Shown: positions 18,168 through 27,148 of the stretch, piece by piece
How positions within the stretch are numbered: the first letter of the stretch is position 1
Layout: every line of letters begins with the position of its first letter
Origin: Aquimarina brevivitae
Lineage (GTDB): Bacteria > Bacteroidota > Bacteroidia > Flavobacteriales > Flavobacteriaceae
DNA length: 64,000 nt
Reading direction: 5' to 3'
Assembly: GCF_004216895.1 (NCBI RefSeq)
Contig: NZ_SGXE01000001.1
Coordinates: 186,001-250,000 of the forward strand
Program-made: the position numbers and the translations under genes
Notes under the pieces: generated by a model
Database searches by the model: none
What the model was told of the DNA's origin: nothing
The model's input: the letters and a program-made list of their open reading frames with translations, nothing else

Positions 18168-19484
18168 ATGGCTCCAACAATATCTGGATTTTCAAAACTT
18201 TCTAAAGACGATAAAATAAAATGGCTGGCAGCGCATCATTTTAACGATGAAGTACAAGCGATAGCTACTTTAAAAAAGTATTGGAATTCGGATGAACAAC
18301 TGCAGCAACTCCACGATGAGTTTACGGAGAACACAATATCTAATTATTACCTGCCTTTTTCCGTGGCACCGAATTTTTTAATCAATGGAGAGCGTTATAC
18401 CATTCCTATGACCATAGAAGAAAGTAGTGTTGTAGCTGCAGCTAGTAAAGCTGCTAAATTTTGGTTAACACGTGGCGGTTTTAAAGCCGAAGTATTAGCC
18501 ACAACCAAAGTCGGCCAGGTTCACTTTATGTATCAAGGCGAAGCTACAGTTTTATCCGAGTTTTTTCAGGATATAAAGCCCACGCTATTAGCATCGGTTA
18601 AAGAATTAACTGCCAAAATGGAAAAACGCGGAGGTGGAATTAGGGACATTCAACTGGTCAATAAATCGAATGATTTAGCCCATTACTATCAATTGCATTG
18701 CACCTTTGAGACTGTGGATGCCATGGGCGCCAATTTTATCAACTCTTGCCTCGAAAAGTTTGCAGAGACCTTATTGGCGTGTGCAGAAACATCACCCAAA
18801 GATATTATCAAGCTACAGGATTTTGAAATTGTAATGAGTATTTTATCTAATTATGTGCCTGATTGTGTTGTTAGCGCATCTGTTAGTTGTCCAATTAGCG
18901 ATTTTCCAAATACCCCCCAGCTATCTGCAAAACAGTATGCAGAAAAATTTGTGAGAGCCGTTCATATCGCTCAAATAGAACCCTATAGGGCGGTTACCCA
19001 TAACAAAGGTATTATGAATGGGGTTGATGCAGTGGTTTTGGCTACAGGTAATGACTTTAGAGCCATAGAAGCGGGTGCTCACGCTTATGCGGCTAAAGAA
19101 GGAAGTTACAAGAGCCTTACCAAGGCAACTATTGAAAATGATCAATTTACTTTTAGTATTAAAATCCCATTAGCACTTGGAACTGTTGGCGGTCTAACTA
19201 ACCTACATCCACTAGTAAAATTTGCATTACAACTACTGGGTAATCCTAATGCAAAACAATTGATGAAAATTGTTGCCGTAGCAGGTTTGGCTCAAAATTT
19301 CGCGGCGATCAACTCCTTAATCACAACAGGCATACAACAAGGCCATATGAAAATGCACTTAATGAACATCTTGAATCAGTTCAATGCTTCTGAAAATGAA
19401 AAGAACGAAGCAGTTTCGTTTTTTAAAAACAATACGGTTTCCTATAGTGCAGTGGAACAATTGCTTGAAAAGTTAAGATCATAG
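18168..19484 (+). CDS. mvaA: Class II hydroxymethylglutaryl-CoA reductase
   Basis: 438 residues. Cytoplasmic enzyme interconverting HMG-CoA and mevalonate. The class II signature is clear: IPMTIEESSVVAAASKAAKF, with the catalytic Glu; MNGVDAVVLATGNDFRAIEA with the nucleotide and substrate-binding residues; and IQQGHMKMHLMNI with the catalytic His near the C-terminus. Class II enzymes were first known as degradative forms but serve mevalonate synthesis in many bacteria. A GHMP kinase follows 193 bases downstream on the same strand, which supports a biosynthetic role toward isoprenoids. I chose the first ATG, just after the promoter candidate. Confidence 0.94.
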   Translation: MAPTISGFSKLSKDDKIKWLAAHHFNDEVQAIATLKKYWNSDEQLQQLHDEFTENTISNYYLPFSVAPNFLINGERYTIPMTIEESSVVAAASKAAKFWLTRGGFKAEVLATTKVGQVHFMYQGEATVLSEFFQDIKPTLLASVKELTAKMEKRGGGIRDIQLVNKSNDLAHYYQLHCTFETVDAMGANFINSCLEKFAETLLACAETSPKDIIKLQDFEIVMSILSNYVPDCVVSASVSCPISDFPNTPQLSAKQYAEKFVRAVHIAQIEPYRAVTHNKGIMNGVDAVVLATGNDFRAIEAGAHAYAAKEGSYKSLTKATIENDQFTFSIKIPLALGTVGGLTNLHPLVKFALQLLGNPNAKQLMKIVAVAGLAQNFAAINSLITTGIQQGHMKMHLMNILNQFNASENEKNEAVSFFKNNTVSYSAVEQLLEKLRS

Positions 19485-19677
19485 TATTCAAAATCATATT
19501 AATTTCATATTCAGATCAGTAATTCAATTAGTACGTTTAAAGTATTCAATTAATTATTTCATTAAAATCAAAATTACTATTTTGCAGCTCATCATAATTT
19601 GGTCCTTTGGAATTAGATGGATCTTGTTATGTTCATAAACCATCAACACAAACCCAACTAACACCGCTAAACATAGG

Positions 19678-20607
19678 ATGAAGGAGTCTTTCTACAGCCA
19701 CGGAAAATTATTGTTAACCGCAGAGTATTTAGTATTAGATGGTGCCAAAGCACTAGCACTACCTACCCAAAAAGGCCAATGGCTGACTGTAGAAGAACAC
19801 CAAGAAGAAGGTATATTATGGACTAGCTTCGATGAAAATAACAATGTATGGTATAAGGATGAATTTTATCTCAATGATGGAACTGTTACTGTTAAACCAA
19901 ACGATCAAAGAACCGAAGAATACCAAAAATTATCAGAAACCTTAACCACTATCCTTAATTGTGCAAAAGAACTTAACCCCAAGTTTTTAGCAAAAAATAA
20001 AGGAGTTTGGATTAAAACCAAATTGGAATTCAATCGCAATTGGGGCCTAGGATCTTCTTCTACTTTAATCAATAATATTGCACAGTGGGCAGTGATAGAT
20101 GGTTTTAAATTGCTAGATGCTTGTTTTGGTGGAAGTGGTTATGATATCGCTTGTGCACAGCACGATTCGCCTTTAATATATAAGAGAGGTGGTAAACCTA
20201 ATGTGCAAGAAGTAACATTTAACCCACCATTTAAAGAACAATTATTTTTTGTTCATCTGAATCAAAAACAGGATAGTAAAGAATCCATTAAGCATTACCA
20301 GTCTTTGCCTCTCAAAGAATTTGATACCGCAGAAACTTCAGTCAATCAGATCACTGAAGGTATACTTCAATGTGATAAACTCGAAGATTTTAGAGCATTA
20401 ATTGATCAACACGAAGCTATAATCTCAAAAATCATCAAAACACCTACAGTAAAATCTAAATTATTTAGTGACTATCCGGGTAGTATAAAAAGCTTAGGCG
20501 GATGGGGTGGTGATTTTGTTTTAGCCACAGGCACAGCTCAAGACATGGAATATTTTAAAGCTAAGGGCTACCATACCATACTCGCTTATGAGGATATGGT
20601 GCTTTAG
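19678..20607 (+). CDS. GHMP kinase of the GYDIA family, mevalonate-pathway associated
   Basis: 309 residues. The three GHMP motifs are seen: SHGKLLLTAEYLVLDGAKAL (motif 1), WGLGSSSTLINNIAQW (phosphate loop, near residue 121), and SLGGWGGDFVLAT (motif 3, near residue 265). The GYDIACAQHDSP stretch is the diagnostic that names the GYDIA group. These kinases phosphorylate mevalonate-pathway intermediates, though the exact substrate (mevalonate or phosphomevalonate) is not settled from sequence. Position after HMG-CoA reductase supports that pathway. The 193 bases between the two genes hold no hairpin or exact TAnnTTTG box that I can see, so co-transcription is possible. Confidence 0.88.
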   Translation: MKESFYSHGKLLLTAEYLVLDGAKALALPTQKGQWLTVEEHQEEGILWTSFDENNNVWYKDEFYLNDGTVTVKPNDQRTEEYQKLSETLTTILNCAKELNPKFLAKNKGVWIKTKLEFNRNWGLGSSSTLINNIAQWAVIDGFKLLDACFGGSGYDIACAQHDSPLIYKRGGKPNVQEVTFNPPFKEQLFFVHLNQKQDSKESIKHYQSLPLKEFDTAETSVNQITEGILQCDKLEDFRALIDQHEAIISKIIKTPTVKSKLFSDYPGSIKSLGGWGGDFVLATGTAQDMEYFKAKGYHTILAYEDMVL

Positions 20608-20611
20608 AAAA

Positions 20612-20640
20612 AAAGCCTCTGAATAAATTCAAGAGGCTTT
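20612..20640. terminator. Bidirectional terminator between convergent GHMP kinase and sucB
   Basis: A 9-bp perfect stem (AAAGCCTCT / AGAGGCTTT), extendable inward by three pairs past a bulge, lies between stops at 20607 and 20664. The minus strand has a run of seven T after it; the plus strand has a shorter one. Confidence 0.82.
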
Positions 20641-20663
20641 CTAATCGCGGATTAAAAACTTTT

Positions 20664-21953
20664 TTATAATTCTAAGGCTTTCTTCACCTTATTATCCATC
20701 AATAATTCTTCTGGATTTTCTAGCGCTTCTTTTACAGCTACTAAGAACCCAACTGATTCCTTACCGTCAATAATTCTATGGTCATAAGATAAGGCCACAT
20801 ACATTATTGGAGCAACAATAATATTACCGTCCTTTACAATAGGTCTTTCTACAATATTATGCATACCTAAGATGGCACTCTGTGGAGGGTTTATAATTGG
20901 AGTAGAAAGCATACTACCGAATACTCCTCCATTAGTAATGGTAAAAGTACCACCGGTCATTTCATCAACAGTAATCTGTCCATCTCTAGCTCTGGTCGCT
21001 AAACGTTTAACCTCAGACTCCACTCCTCTAAAACTTAAATTTTCAGCATTTCTGATCACAGGTACCATTAGTCCTTTAGGTCCAGATACTGCAATACTAA
21101 TATCTTGAAAATCGTATGAGATCATTTCCTTACCATCAATCATGGAATTTACAGCTGGATACATTTGTAATGCACGCACACACGCCAAAGTAAAGAATGA
21201 CATAAAGCCTAATCCAACACCGTGCTTACTCTTAAACTCTTCTTTATATTGATTTCGTAAATCAAAAATAGGCTGCATGTTTACTTCGTTAAAAGTAGTC
21301 AGCATTGCCGTTTCATTCTTTACGGACACCAATCTTTCGGCTACCTTTCTGCGCAACATAGAGAGTTTCTTACGCTCTTCACCTCTACTACCTGGCCCAG
21401 GAGTTCCCATAGACGGTTTAGCATCTAAGGCATCTGCCTTAGTTATTCTACCATCTTTTCCGGTACCTTTAACTTGTGATGCATCAATATCTCGCTCCGC
21501 TAAAATCTTTTTAGCTGCCGGAGATGCAGATCCTGTTGCATAGGTATCCTGTTTTTGTGCTGGTGTTGTCGGCTTAGAAGGAGTCTCTGTTTTGGCAGCT
21601 GCTTTAGGGCTATCTGCAGATTGATCTTTTTGATCTCGTTGTTTATCAACATCCATAGCCGCATTTCCTTTACCGCCTTCGTCTCCTTCATTATCGGCAT
21701 TACCATCTGGTGCTGGGGCATCGGTGTCAATTAAGCATACCACCTGTCCTACCTCAACGGTATCGCCCTCTTCCGCTTTAAGGGTAATGATTCCGCTAGC
21801 TTCCGCAGGAAGCTCTAAGGTTGCTTTATCACTATCAACTTCAGCGATTGCCTGATCTTTAGTTACATAATCTCCGTCTTCAACAAGCCATTGTGCTATT
21901 TCTACTTCGGTTATTGATTCTCCCGGAGAAGGGACTTTCATTTCTAAAGCCAT
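20664..21953 (-). CDS. sucB: Dihydrolipoyllysine succinyltransferase, E2 of 2-oxoglutarate dehydrogenase
   Basis: 429 residues. The lipoyl domain covers residues 1-75 with the modified Lys43 in EVDSDKATLEL. A long Asp/Gly/Lys/Gln-rich linker (about 80-145) leads to the E3-binding domain (ASPAAKKILAERDIDASQ and GTGKDGRITKADAL). The catalytic core ends with LSYDHRIIDGKESVGFLV, carrying the His and Asp of the acyltransferase. E2o rather than E2p is indicated by the single lipoyl domain, the length and the sucA gene 66 bases upstream. Together they form the TCA-cycle complex; the E3 subunit is not in this window. Confidence 0.96.
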   Translation of the reverse strand: MALEMKVPSPGESITEVEIAQWLVEDGDYVTKDQAIAEVDSDKATLELPAEASGIITLKAEEGDTVEVGQVVCLIDTDAPAPDGNADNEGDEGGKGNAAMDVDKQRDQKDQSADSPKAAAKTETPSKPTTPAQKQDTYATGSASPAAKKILAERDIDASQVKGTGKDGRITKADALDAKPSMGTPGPGSRGEERKKLSMLRRKVAERLVSVKNETAMLTTFNEVNMQPIFDLRNQYKEEFKSKHGVGLGFMSFFTLACVRALQMYPAVNSMIDGKEMISYDFQDISIAVSGPKGLMVPVIRNAENLSFRGVESEVKRLATRARDGQITVDEMTGGTFTITNGGVFGSMLSTPIINPPQSAILGMHNIVERPIVKDGNIIVAPIMYVALSYDHRIIDGKESVGFLVAVKEALENPEELLMDNKVKKALEL

Positions 21954-22019
21954 AATCTTGAATTTATCTTTTTGATATCATCCCGTTTACCGGGAAAAAC
22001 TAATTCTTATGTTGGTTAA

Positions 22020-24797
22020 CTATCTTCTTTGGTTATTTTTTGACTTATCAAACACATAGTCAATTACTTCTTGATGTCTGCGTTTTGATCGTGTAGCACT
22101 ACCTGCAGCAGGAGCCCCATAAGGTCTTCTACTCGCAAACCTAAAGGTAGTGGCTTTATCATAATGCATCAGTATATGACTCAGTGCCCCCATGTTTCTA
22201 GGTTCTTCTTGTGCCCAAACGATTTCCTCTGCCTTATTATACTTTTTGATTAATTTATCCATTTCCTTTGTGGGTAATGGAAATAACTGCTCTAAACGAA
22301 CTAAAGCAACATCCTTTCTATCATTATTTTCTTTCTCCTCGAGTAAGTCGTAATAGAATTTACCGGTACAGAACACTAATGATTTTACTTCTTTCGCTTT
22401 GGCAGAAGGGTCATCAATTACCGTTTTGAAACTACCGTCTGTAAATTCTTCAATTTTAGAAACCACCTTAGGGTGTCTTAATAAACTCTTAGGCGTAAAC
22501 ACAATTAAAGGCTTTCTAAAATTCGCTTTTTGCTGTCTTCGTAATAAATGGAAAAGGTTAGCTGGTGTAGTTACATCCGCTACATACATATTATCCTTAG
22601 CACATAATTGAAGGTACCGTTCCATTCTTGCAGAAGAATGTTCTGCACCTTGACCTTCATAACCGTGAGGAAGCAACATCACAATTCCATTTTGCAATTT
22701 CCATTTATCCTCAGCTGAAGAAATATACTGATCAATCATAATCTGTGCTCCATTACTAAAATCTCCAAACTGTGCTTCCCAGATGGTTAAGGTATTTGGA
22801 CTTGCCATCGCATATCCATAATCAAAACCTAGCACCCCATATTCAGAGAGTAAGGAGTTATAAATGTAAAAGTCACCTTGATCTTTGCTTAAATTATTAA
22901 GCAACATAATTTCTTCTTCGCTATCTTCAACTTTGATCACAGCATGTCGATGCGAAAAAGTTCCTCTTTCTACATCTTGTCCGCTCATCCTTACGTCAAA
23001 GCCTTCGCTTAATAAAGAGCCATATGCTAACAACTCTCCCATGGCCCAATCTAAACTGTCACTCTCGAAATACATTTTATGACGTTGCTCAATTAGCCGT
23101 TCTATTTTTCGTAAAAACTTCTTATTATCTGGCAACTTAGTAATCACCTTGGCAATCTCCGTAAGTTTATCTTTATCAAAAGAAGTGTCTACGGTATCCA
23201 TCATTTCATCCTCCTGAACTCTACTGAACCCAGACCATTCATCCTGCATAAATGGCGTAATCACTGTTTTTTCAACCTTACGTGAGTCTTCCAACTCTTC
23301 TTCGAGCACCTCTTTATACTCTTTCTCTAATTTAGAAACAAAATCCTCATCAATGACACCTTCTTCAATAAGTTTAGCAGCATAAATATCTCTAGGATTC
23401 TGATGTTTGGCAATAGCTTTATATAATTTTGGCTGAGTAAAACGTGGTTCATCTCCTTCATTGTGTCCATATTTACGATACCCTAAAAGATCAATAAACA
23501 CATCTCGTTTGAACTCCATTCTAAACTCTAGCGCAAAATTCATAGCATGCACCACAGCTTCAGCATCATCTGCATTAACGTGTAAAACTGGTGATAAGGT
23601 TACTTTACCCACATCGGTACAATAGGTTGAAGATCTTGCATCCAAATAGTTAGTTGTAAAACCGATTTGATTATTTACTACAATATGGATTGTTCCTCCT
23701 GTTTTGTACCCATCAAGCTGAGCCATCTGTATAATCTCATAGACTAAACCTTGTCCCGCTATTGCAGCGTCTCCGTGTACGACAATAGGTAATACACAAG
23801 AAGAATCTTCTTTATAATGACGATCTTGCTTCGCTCTTGTAATCCCTTCTACAACTGCACCTACCGTTTCTAAATGCGAAGGATTTGGCGCAATATTCAT
23901 ATTAATGGCTTTACCATTATCAGTTTTTCGCTTTGCGGTCCATCCCAAATGATATTTTACATCACCATCAAAAATGGCTTCTTCATAGTCCTTACCATCA
24001 AACTCACTAAAAATATCCTTCGGACTTTTTCCAAAAATATTCGTTAAGGTATTTAAACGACCACGGTGCGCCATACCCATAACAAATTCCTGAACCCCCA
24101 TTTCGGCTGCTTTTTCTACTAACGCATCTAAAGCCGGAATTAAAGATTCTCCCCCTTCTAATGAAAAACGCTTTTGACCCACATATTTGGTATGTAAAAA
24201 CGTTTCAAAAGATACCGCCTGATTTAGCTTCTTAAGAATATGTTTCTTTTCCTCATTAGAAAACTTGGTGCGGTTGGTATTAAAGTTTACTCTATTTTGA
24301 ATCCACTCTCGTTGTTGTGGATTTCGGATATACATATACTCAATACCAATAGCATCACAATAAATTTTTTCTAAATGAACGATGATATTGCTAAGTGTAT
24401 TGGGACCAATACCTATAATTTCTCCTGCATTGAAGGTAGTATTCAAATCACCCTGACTTAAACCAAAGTTTTCTAACGCAAGTGTAGGCGTATATTTTCT
24501 TCGCTCTCTTACTGGATTAGTTTTGGTAAAAAGATGCCCACGTGTTCTGTAGGCGTCAATCAAGGTAATCACCTGAAATTCCTTCTGCATATTTTGAGGA
24601 ACCGCTACCTTATCTCCAGATTCTTTTTCTACATAGACAGTTTCAACACCTTCTTCAGCACTTTCAACTCCAAAGTCAAATCCTTGAAAAAAGGCTCGCC
24701 AGCTAGGTTCTACGCTATCGGGGTTTTGTAAATATTGATCGTATAATTCTGCAAAAAATGCGGTATGAGCCGCATTCAAAAATGAATATTTATCCAT
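22020..24797 (-). CDS. sucA: 2-oxoglutarate dehydrogenase E1 component
   Basis: 925 residues, a usual length. Thiamine-diphosphate-dependent decarboxylase of the TCA cycle. The N-terminal E2-binding segment reads FLNAAHTAFFAELYDQYLQN. The core shows FVMGMAHRGRLNTLTNIFGK, VHGDAAIAGQGLVYE (cofactor site), IVVNNQIGFTTNYLDARSS and GYRKYGHNEGDEPRFTQPKL. The transketolase-like C-terminal half has LLPHGYEGQGAEHSSARMER and ends in a region matching the family. It is first in a sucA-sucB operon, with a TATTTTTG box 40 bases upstream. Confidence 0.97.
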   Translation of the reverse strand: MDKYSFLNAAHTAFFAELYDQYLQNPDSVEPSWRAFFQGFDFGVESAEEGVETVYVEKESGDKVAVPQNMQKEFQVITLIDAYRTRGHLFTKTNPVRERRKYTPTLALENFGLSQGDLNTTFNAGEIIGIGPNTLSNIIVHLEKIYCDAIGIEYMYIRNPQQREWIQNRVNFNTNRTKFSNEEKKHILKKLNQAVSFETFLHTKYVGQKRFSLEGGESLIPALDALVEKAAEMGVQEFVMGMAHRGRLNTLTNIFGKSPKDIFSEFDGKDYEEAIFDGDVKYHLGWTAKRKTDNGKAINMNIAPNPSHLETVGAVVEGITRAKQDRHYKEDSSCVLPIVVHGDAAIAGQGLVYEIIQMAQLDGYKTGGTIHIVVNNQIGFTTNYLDARSSTYCTDVGKVTLSPVLHVNADDAEAVVHAMNFALEFRMEFKRDVFIDLLGYRKYGHNEGDEPRFTQPKLYKAIAKHQNPRDIYAAKLIEEGVIDEDFVSKLEKEYKEVLEEELEDSRKVEKTVITPFMQDEWSGFSRVQEDEMMDTVDTSFDKDKLTEIAKVITKLPDNKKFLRKIERLIEQRHKMYFESDSLDWAMGELLAYGSLLSEGFDVRMSGQDVERGTFSHRHAVIKVEDSEEEIMLLNNLSKDQGDFYIYNSLLSEYGVLGFDYGYAMASPNTLTIWEAQFGDFSNGAQIMIDQYISSAEDKWKLQNGIVMLLPHGYEGQGAEHSSARMERYLQLCAKDNMYVADVTTPANLFHLLRRQQKANFRKPLIVFTPKSLLRHPKVVSKIEEFTDGSFKTVIDDPSAKAKEVKSLVFCTGKFYYDLLEEKENNDRKDVALVRLEQLFPLPTKEMDKLIKKYNKAEEIVWAQEEPRNMGALSHILMHYDKATTFRFASRRPYGAPAAGSATRSKRRHQEVIDYVFDKSKNNQRR

Positions 24798-24837
24798 AAG
24801 TAAGTATTCGAGTGTCTTTATTCATGACAAAACGCCA

Positions 24838-24845
24838 CAAAAATA
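24838..24845 (-). promoter_or_regulatory. Candidate -7 box (TATTTTTG on the minus strand) of sucAB
   Basis: Exact TAnnTTTG match read on the minus strand, 40 bases before the sucA start. No clear TTG at -33. Confidence 0.45.
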
Positions 24846-24983
24846 CAATATTTACAATTTATTGGCTATGCTATACGTGAGATTTCTTAATGTTTTTGTT
24901 AGAATTTTAACAATCTGACTATTTAGGTAACAGCTTCGTTAAAAAAATGAAGGTATACGTATTGGTTTCCTTATGATCTTAGG

Positions 24984-25331
24984 CTATAAATTCTCACGAT
25001 ACTGCACTTTTTGATATTCTCTTTTTAGAATTAAATACAACAAATGATCAACTTCAAGCACGGCTTGTTGATTAGTGATTTGTCGAATTGAAAACTCTGA
25101 GACATCAACCACGTACAAAAATGTATAGAGTACATCTGTATGATCTTCAACCAGTCTTGTTAAAATCTGACGCAATTCAGTTATTAGCGTAGCTCTTTCC
25201 AACAATTCATTAGAACAAACTACTCCTGCTCTTTCCAGATCTTTTTGGAGTTGTGCAATCACTTTATCCAACAATTTAGCTTGAATACTATTGTTTACCA
25301 AGGCTATTGATTTTTGTAATGCTTCAGACAC
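24984..25331 (-). CDS. Conserved-looking small helical protein of unknown function
   Basis: 115 residues, no signal peptide, no membrane segment. The composition is Leu/Gln/Glu-rich and predicted almost wholly helical, with possible coiled-coil heptads in the first half (LLDKVIAQLQKDLERAG). I do not recognise a family. It is divergent from the lipoprotein gene at 25503, sharing a 171-base gap, and lies between sucA and that gene. Codon use is like its neighbours, which supports a real gene. Function unknown. Confidence 0.65.
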   Translation of the reverse strand: MSEALQKSIALVNNSIQAKLLDKVIAQLQKDLERAGVVCSNELLERATLITELRQILTRLVEDHTDVLYTFLYVVDVSEFSIRQITNQQAVLEVDHLLYLILKREYQKVQYRENL

Positions 25332-25452
25332 GTTGCTATGGTATTACCTTTACTTTAAGTTGAAAATACAAAAGAAAATAGGTTAAGAGAACACAAATTA
25401 TGTTTTTCATCTATAAGAAGTAACCAATCGTCTAAAAATCAAGCAACAACAA

Positions 25453-25481
25453 TTGATATTTAAGCAAATACCATATTTTTG
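25453..25481 (+). promoter_or_regulatory. Bacteroidota promoter (TTG-N18-TATTTTTG) for the lipoprotein gene
   Basis: A TTG at 25453-25455 and a TATTTTTG at 25474-25481, separated by 18 bases, match both parts of the Bacteroidota -33/-7 consensus. The ATG is 21 bases downstream. Among the best promoter matches seen in the window. Confidence 0.65.
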
Positions 25482-25502
25482 ATACTGTAAAACCCTAAAT
25501 TT

Positions 25503-25871
25503 ATGATGAAAAAATACGTATTTATTCTGGCTGCTGGAATAGCACTTGCTTCATGTTCTAGCAAAAAACAAGCAACAGCTTCAACTTTTGATCCTAATAA
25601 CAATCCGTATTACGTTAAAAAAGGAAAGTCAAAAGAAGTTACTGATCCAATTATAAAACAAAGAATAGTTGCTATTATTGAAGAGCAACTTAATATTTCT
25701 ACTTCTTCTATCGCTATCTCTCCGATTACATTAACGTCCAACGGTTACCAATGGAAATTTATGAATGTAAAAAATGGAAAAAGTTTTGTAGGATCTACCG
25801 ATGTAAAATTTGAATCTGTAACCATCGAAAAGATCAACAGAAATAAAGATACTCAAGTTACCGATTTTTAA
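25503..25871 (+). CDS. Small lipoprotein of unknown function
   Basis: 122 residues (121 from the second Met). The signal peptide MMKKYVFILAAGIALASC ends in a canonical LASC lipobox, followed by a Ser/Lys-rich tether (SSKKQATAS). The mature domain of about 90 residues is soluble, mixed alpha/beta, with no motif I can name. It is transcribed alone from a good promoter and converges with the polyprenyl synthase gene; the 79 bases between them lack a strong hairpin. Confidence 0.75.
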   Translation: MMKKYVFILAAGIALASCSSKKQATASTFDPNNNPYYVKKGKSKEVTDPIIKQRIVAIIEEQLNISTSSIAISPITLTSNGYQWKFMNVKNGKSFVGSTDVKFESVTIEKINRNKDTQVTDF

Positions 25872-25950
25872 TACAAAAATACATTAAGCAATAGGTAACA
25901 GCTGTAATTTTTTACTGGAAAATCGCTTGTTTTAGTGCTTTTGCCAGAAA

Positions 25951-26925
25951 CTATACACTTCTGTTCATCAACATTTCACCAAACTGCTGTAGCATCTCCT
26001 TTTTCTCTTTAGAAACTTGAAGTGATGATAGGGTTTCAAAGGCTAGTTTGGTGTATTTTTCTATTGCTGCCCGTGTAGCTGTTTTAGATTGTGTACTTTC
26101 ATATAATCCCTTAACCATTTCTACCTTTTCTTCTGCATTAACTTCTTCTAGAGAAAATAATCCTTCCAATTGTTTACGCTCATCCGGCGTACCTTGTTCA
26201 AGCGCTTTCAGATATAGAAATGTCTTTTTGTTTTCTATAATATCGCCGCCGACTTGTTTGCCAAAGGTCTCTGGATCCCCAAACGCATCTAAATAATCAT
26301 CCTGTAGTTGAAAAGCAATTCCCAGTAACCTGCCAAAGTCGTAAATTCTGTGCTGATCCTCTGTACTTGCATTGGCCACAATAGCCCCCATTTGTAGTGC
26401 TGCACCCACTAAAACCGCAGTTTTATACTCAATCATTTTTAAGTATTCCTCTATTGTTACATCATCTCGCTCTTCAAAATCTACGTCATATTGCTGTCCT
26501 TCACATACCTCTATCGCCGTTTTGGTGAATAATTGAGTGAGCGACTTATACATGGAGCCATCATAATTTTCGAACAATTGATAGGCATTAATAAGCATGG
26601 CATCGCCAGAAAGAATTCCGGTATTGATATCCCACTTTTTATGCACTGTTTCTTTACCTCTTCGCAAAGGGGCCTCATCCATAATATCATCGTGTATTAA
26701 TGAAAAATTATGGAAGACCTCCACAGCCAAAGCTGCATCCAACGCCTTGGTATACGGCACATCAAAAACCTCAGTTGCCATCAAAACCAATACAGGTCTT
26801 AATCGTTTTCCACCTAATTGAAGAATGTACTCAATAGGCTCATATAAGTTTCTTGGTTCTTTTTGAATATTCTTTTGATCAAGATAGGCCAAAAAATGAG
26901 CCTGGTAGTCAGTAATTGCGTGCAC
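25951..26925 (-). CDS. Polyprenyl diphosphate synthase (trans-isoprenyl)
   Basis: 324 residues from a GTG start at 26925. I prefer this start because the protein then begins MHAITDYQAHFLAYLDQ, the usual N-terminus in this family, while a longer frame from 27015 adds 30 hydrophobic, Cys- and Tyr-rich residues unlike a soluble enzyme. The two Asp-rich motifs that bind the Mg-diphosphates are intact: LIHDDIMDEAPLRRG and LQDDYLDAFGD. A GGKRLRP loop binds isopentenyl diphosphate. A Phe sits five residues before the first motif, which may limit chain length, but product size cannot be assigned. It extends isoprenoids for quinones, carotenoids or undecaprenyl carriers. Confidence 0.9.
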   Translation of the reverse strand: MHAITDYQAHFLAYLDQKNIQKEPRNLYEPIEYILQLGGKRLRPVLVLMATEVFDVPYTKALDAALAVEVFHNFSLIHDDIMDEAPLRRGKETVHKKWDINTGILSGDAMLINAYQLFENYDGSMYKSLTQLFTKTAIEVCEGQQYDVDFEERDDVTIEEYLKMIEYKTAVLVGAALQMGAIVANASTEDQHRIYDFGRLLGIAFQLQDDYLDAFGDPETFGKQVGGDIIENKKTFLYLKALEQGTPDERKQLEGLFSLEEVNAEEKVEMVKGLYESTQSKTATRAAIEKYTKLAFETLSSLQVSKEKKEMLQQFGEMLMNRSV

Positions 26926-27085
26926 TTTGTTAATTTTTTGTGCTAAAATACTACAAATATTTAAAGGACAAGCATAATAAAAATAGCTTATAAAAAGTGC
27001 TAAAAACACCTCCAATATCCATATTTAGTAAACCATCAGTAGTATTAGCGTAATGTAAATTGATGTTAAAAAAAAGTAAAACTTT

Positions 27086-27113
27086 GGAAACTTTTAATGT
27101 TTTTAAAGTTTCC
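27086..27113. promoter_or_regulatory. Palindromic operator candidate upstream of tetR-efflux operon
   Basis: Perfect 9-base inverted repeats GGAAACTTT (27086-27094) and AAAGTTTCC (27105-27113) separated by 10 bases. The palindrome ends five bases before the TACATTTG box, covering the -33 region, where a bound repressor would block initiation. The adjacent regulator is of the TetR family, which binds such palindromes. Binding is inferred, not shown. Confidence 0.6.
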
Positions 27114-27118
27114 TGCTT

Positions 27119-27126
27119 TACATTTG
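27119..27126 (+). promoter_or_regulatory. Candidate -7 box (TACATTTG) of the TetR/RND efflux operon
   Basis: Exact TAnnTTTG match 22 bases before the TetR start codon and immediately after the palindrome. Confidence 0.55.
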
Positions 27127-27148
27127 CCTGAAATTTATTTCCCCAAAA

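Noticed and set aside
26926..27015. N-terminal extension of the polyprenyl synthase
   Set aside because: The extra 30 residues are hydrophobic and unlike the family; a GTG at 26925 gives the standard N-terminus.
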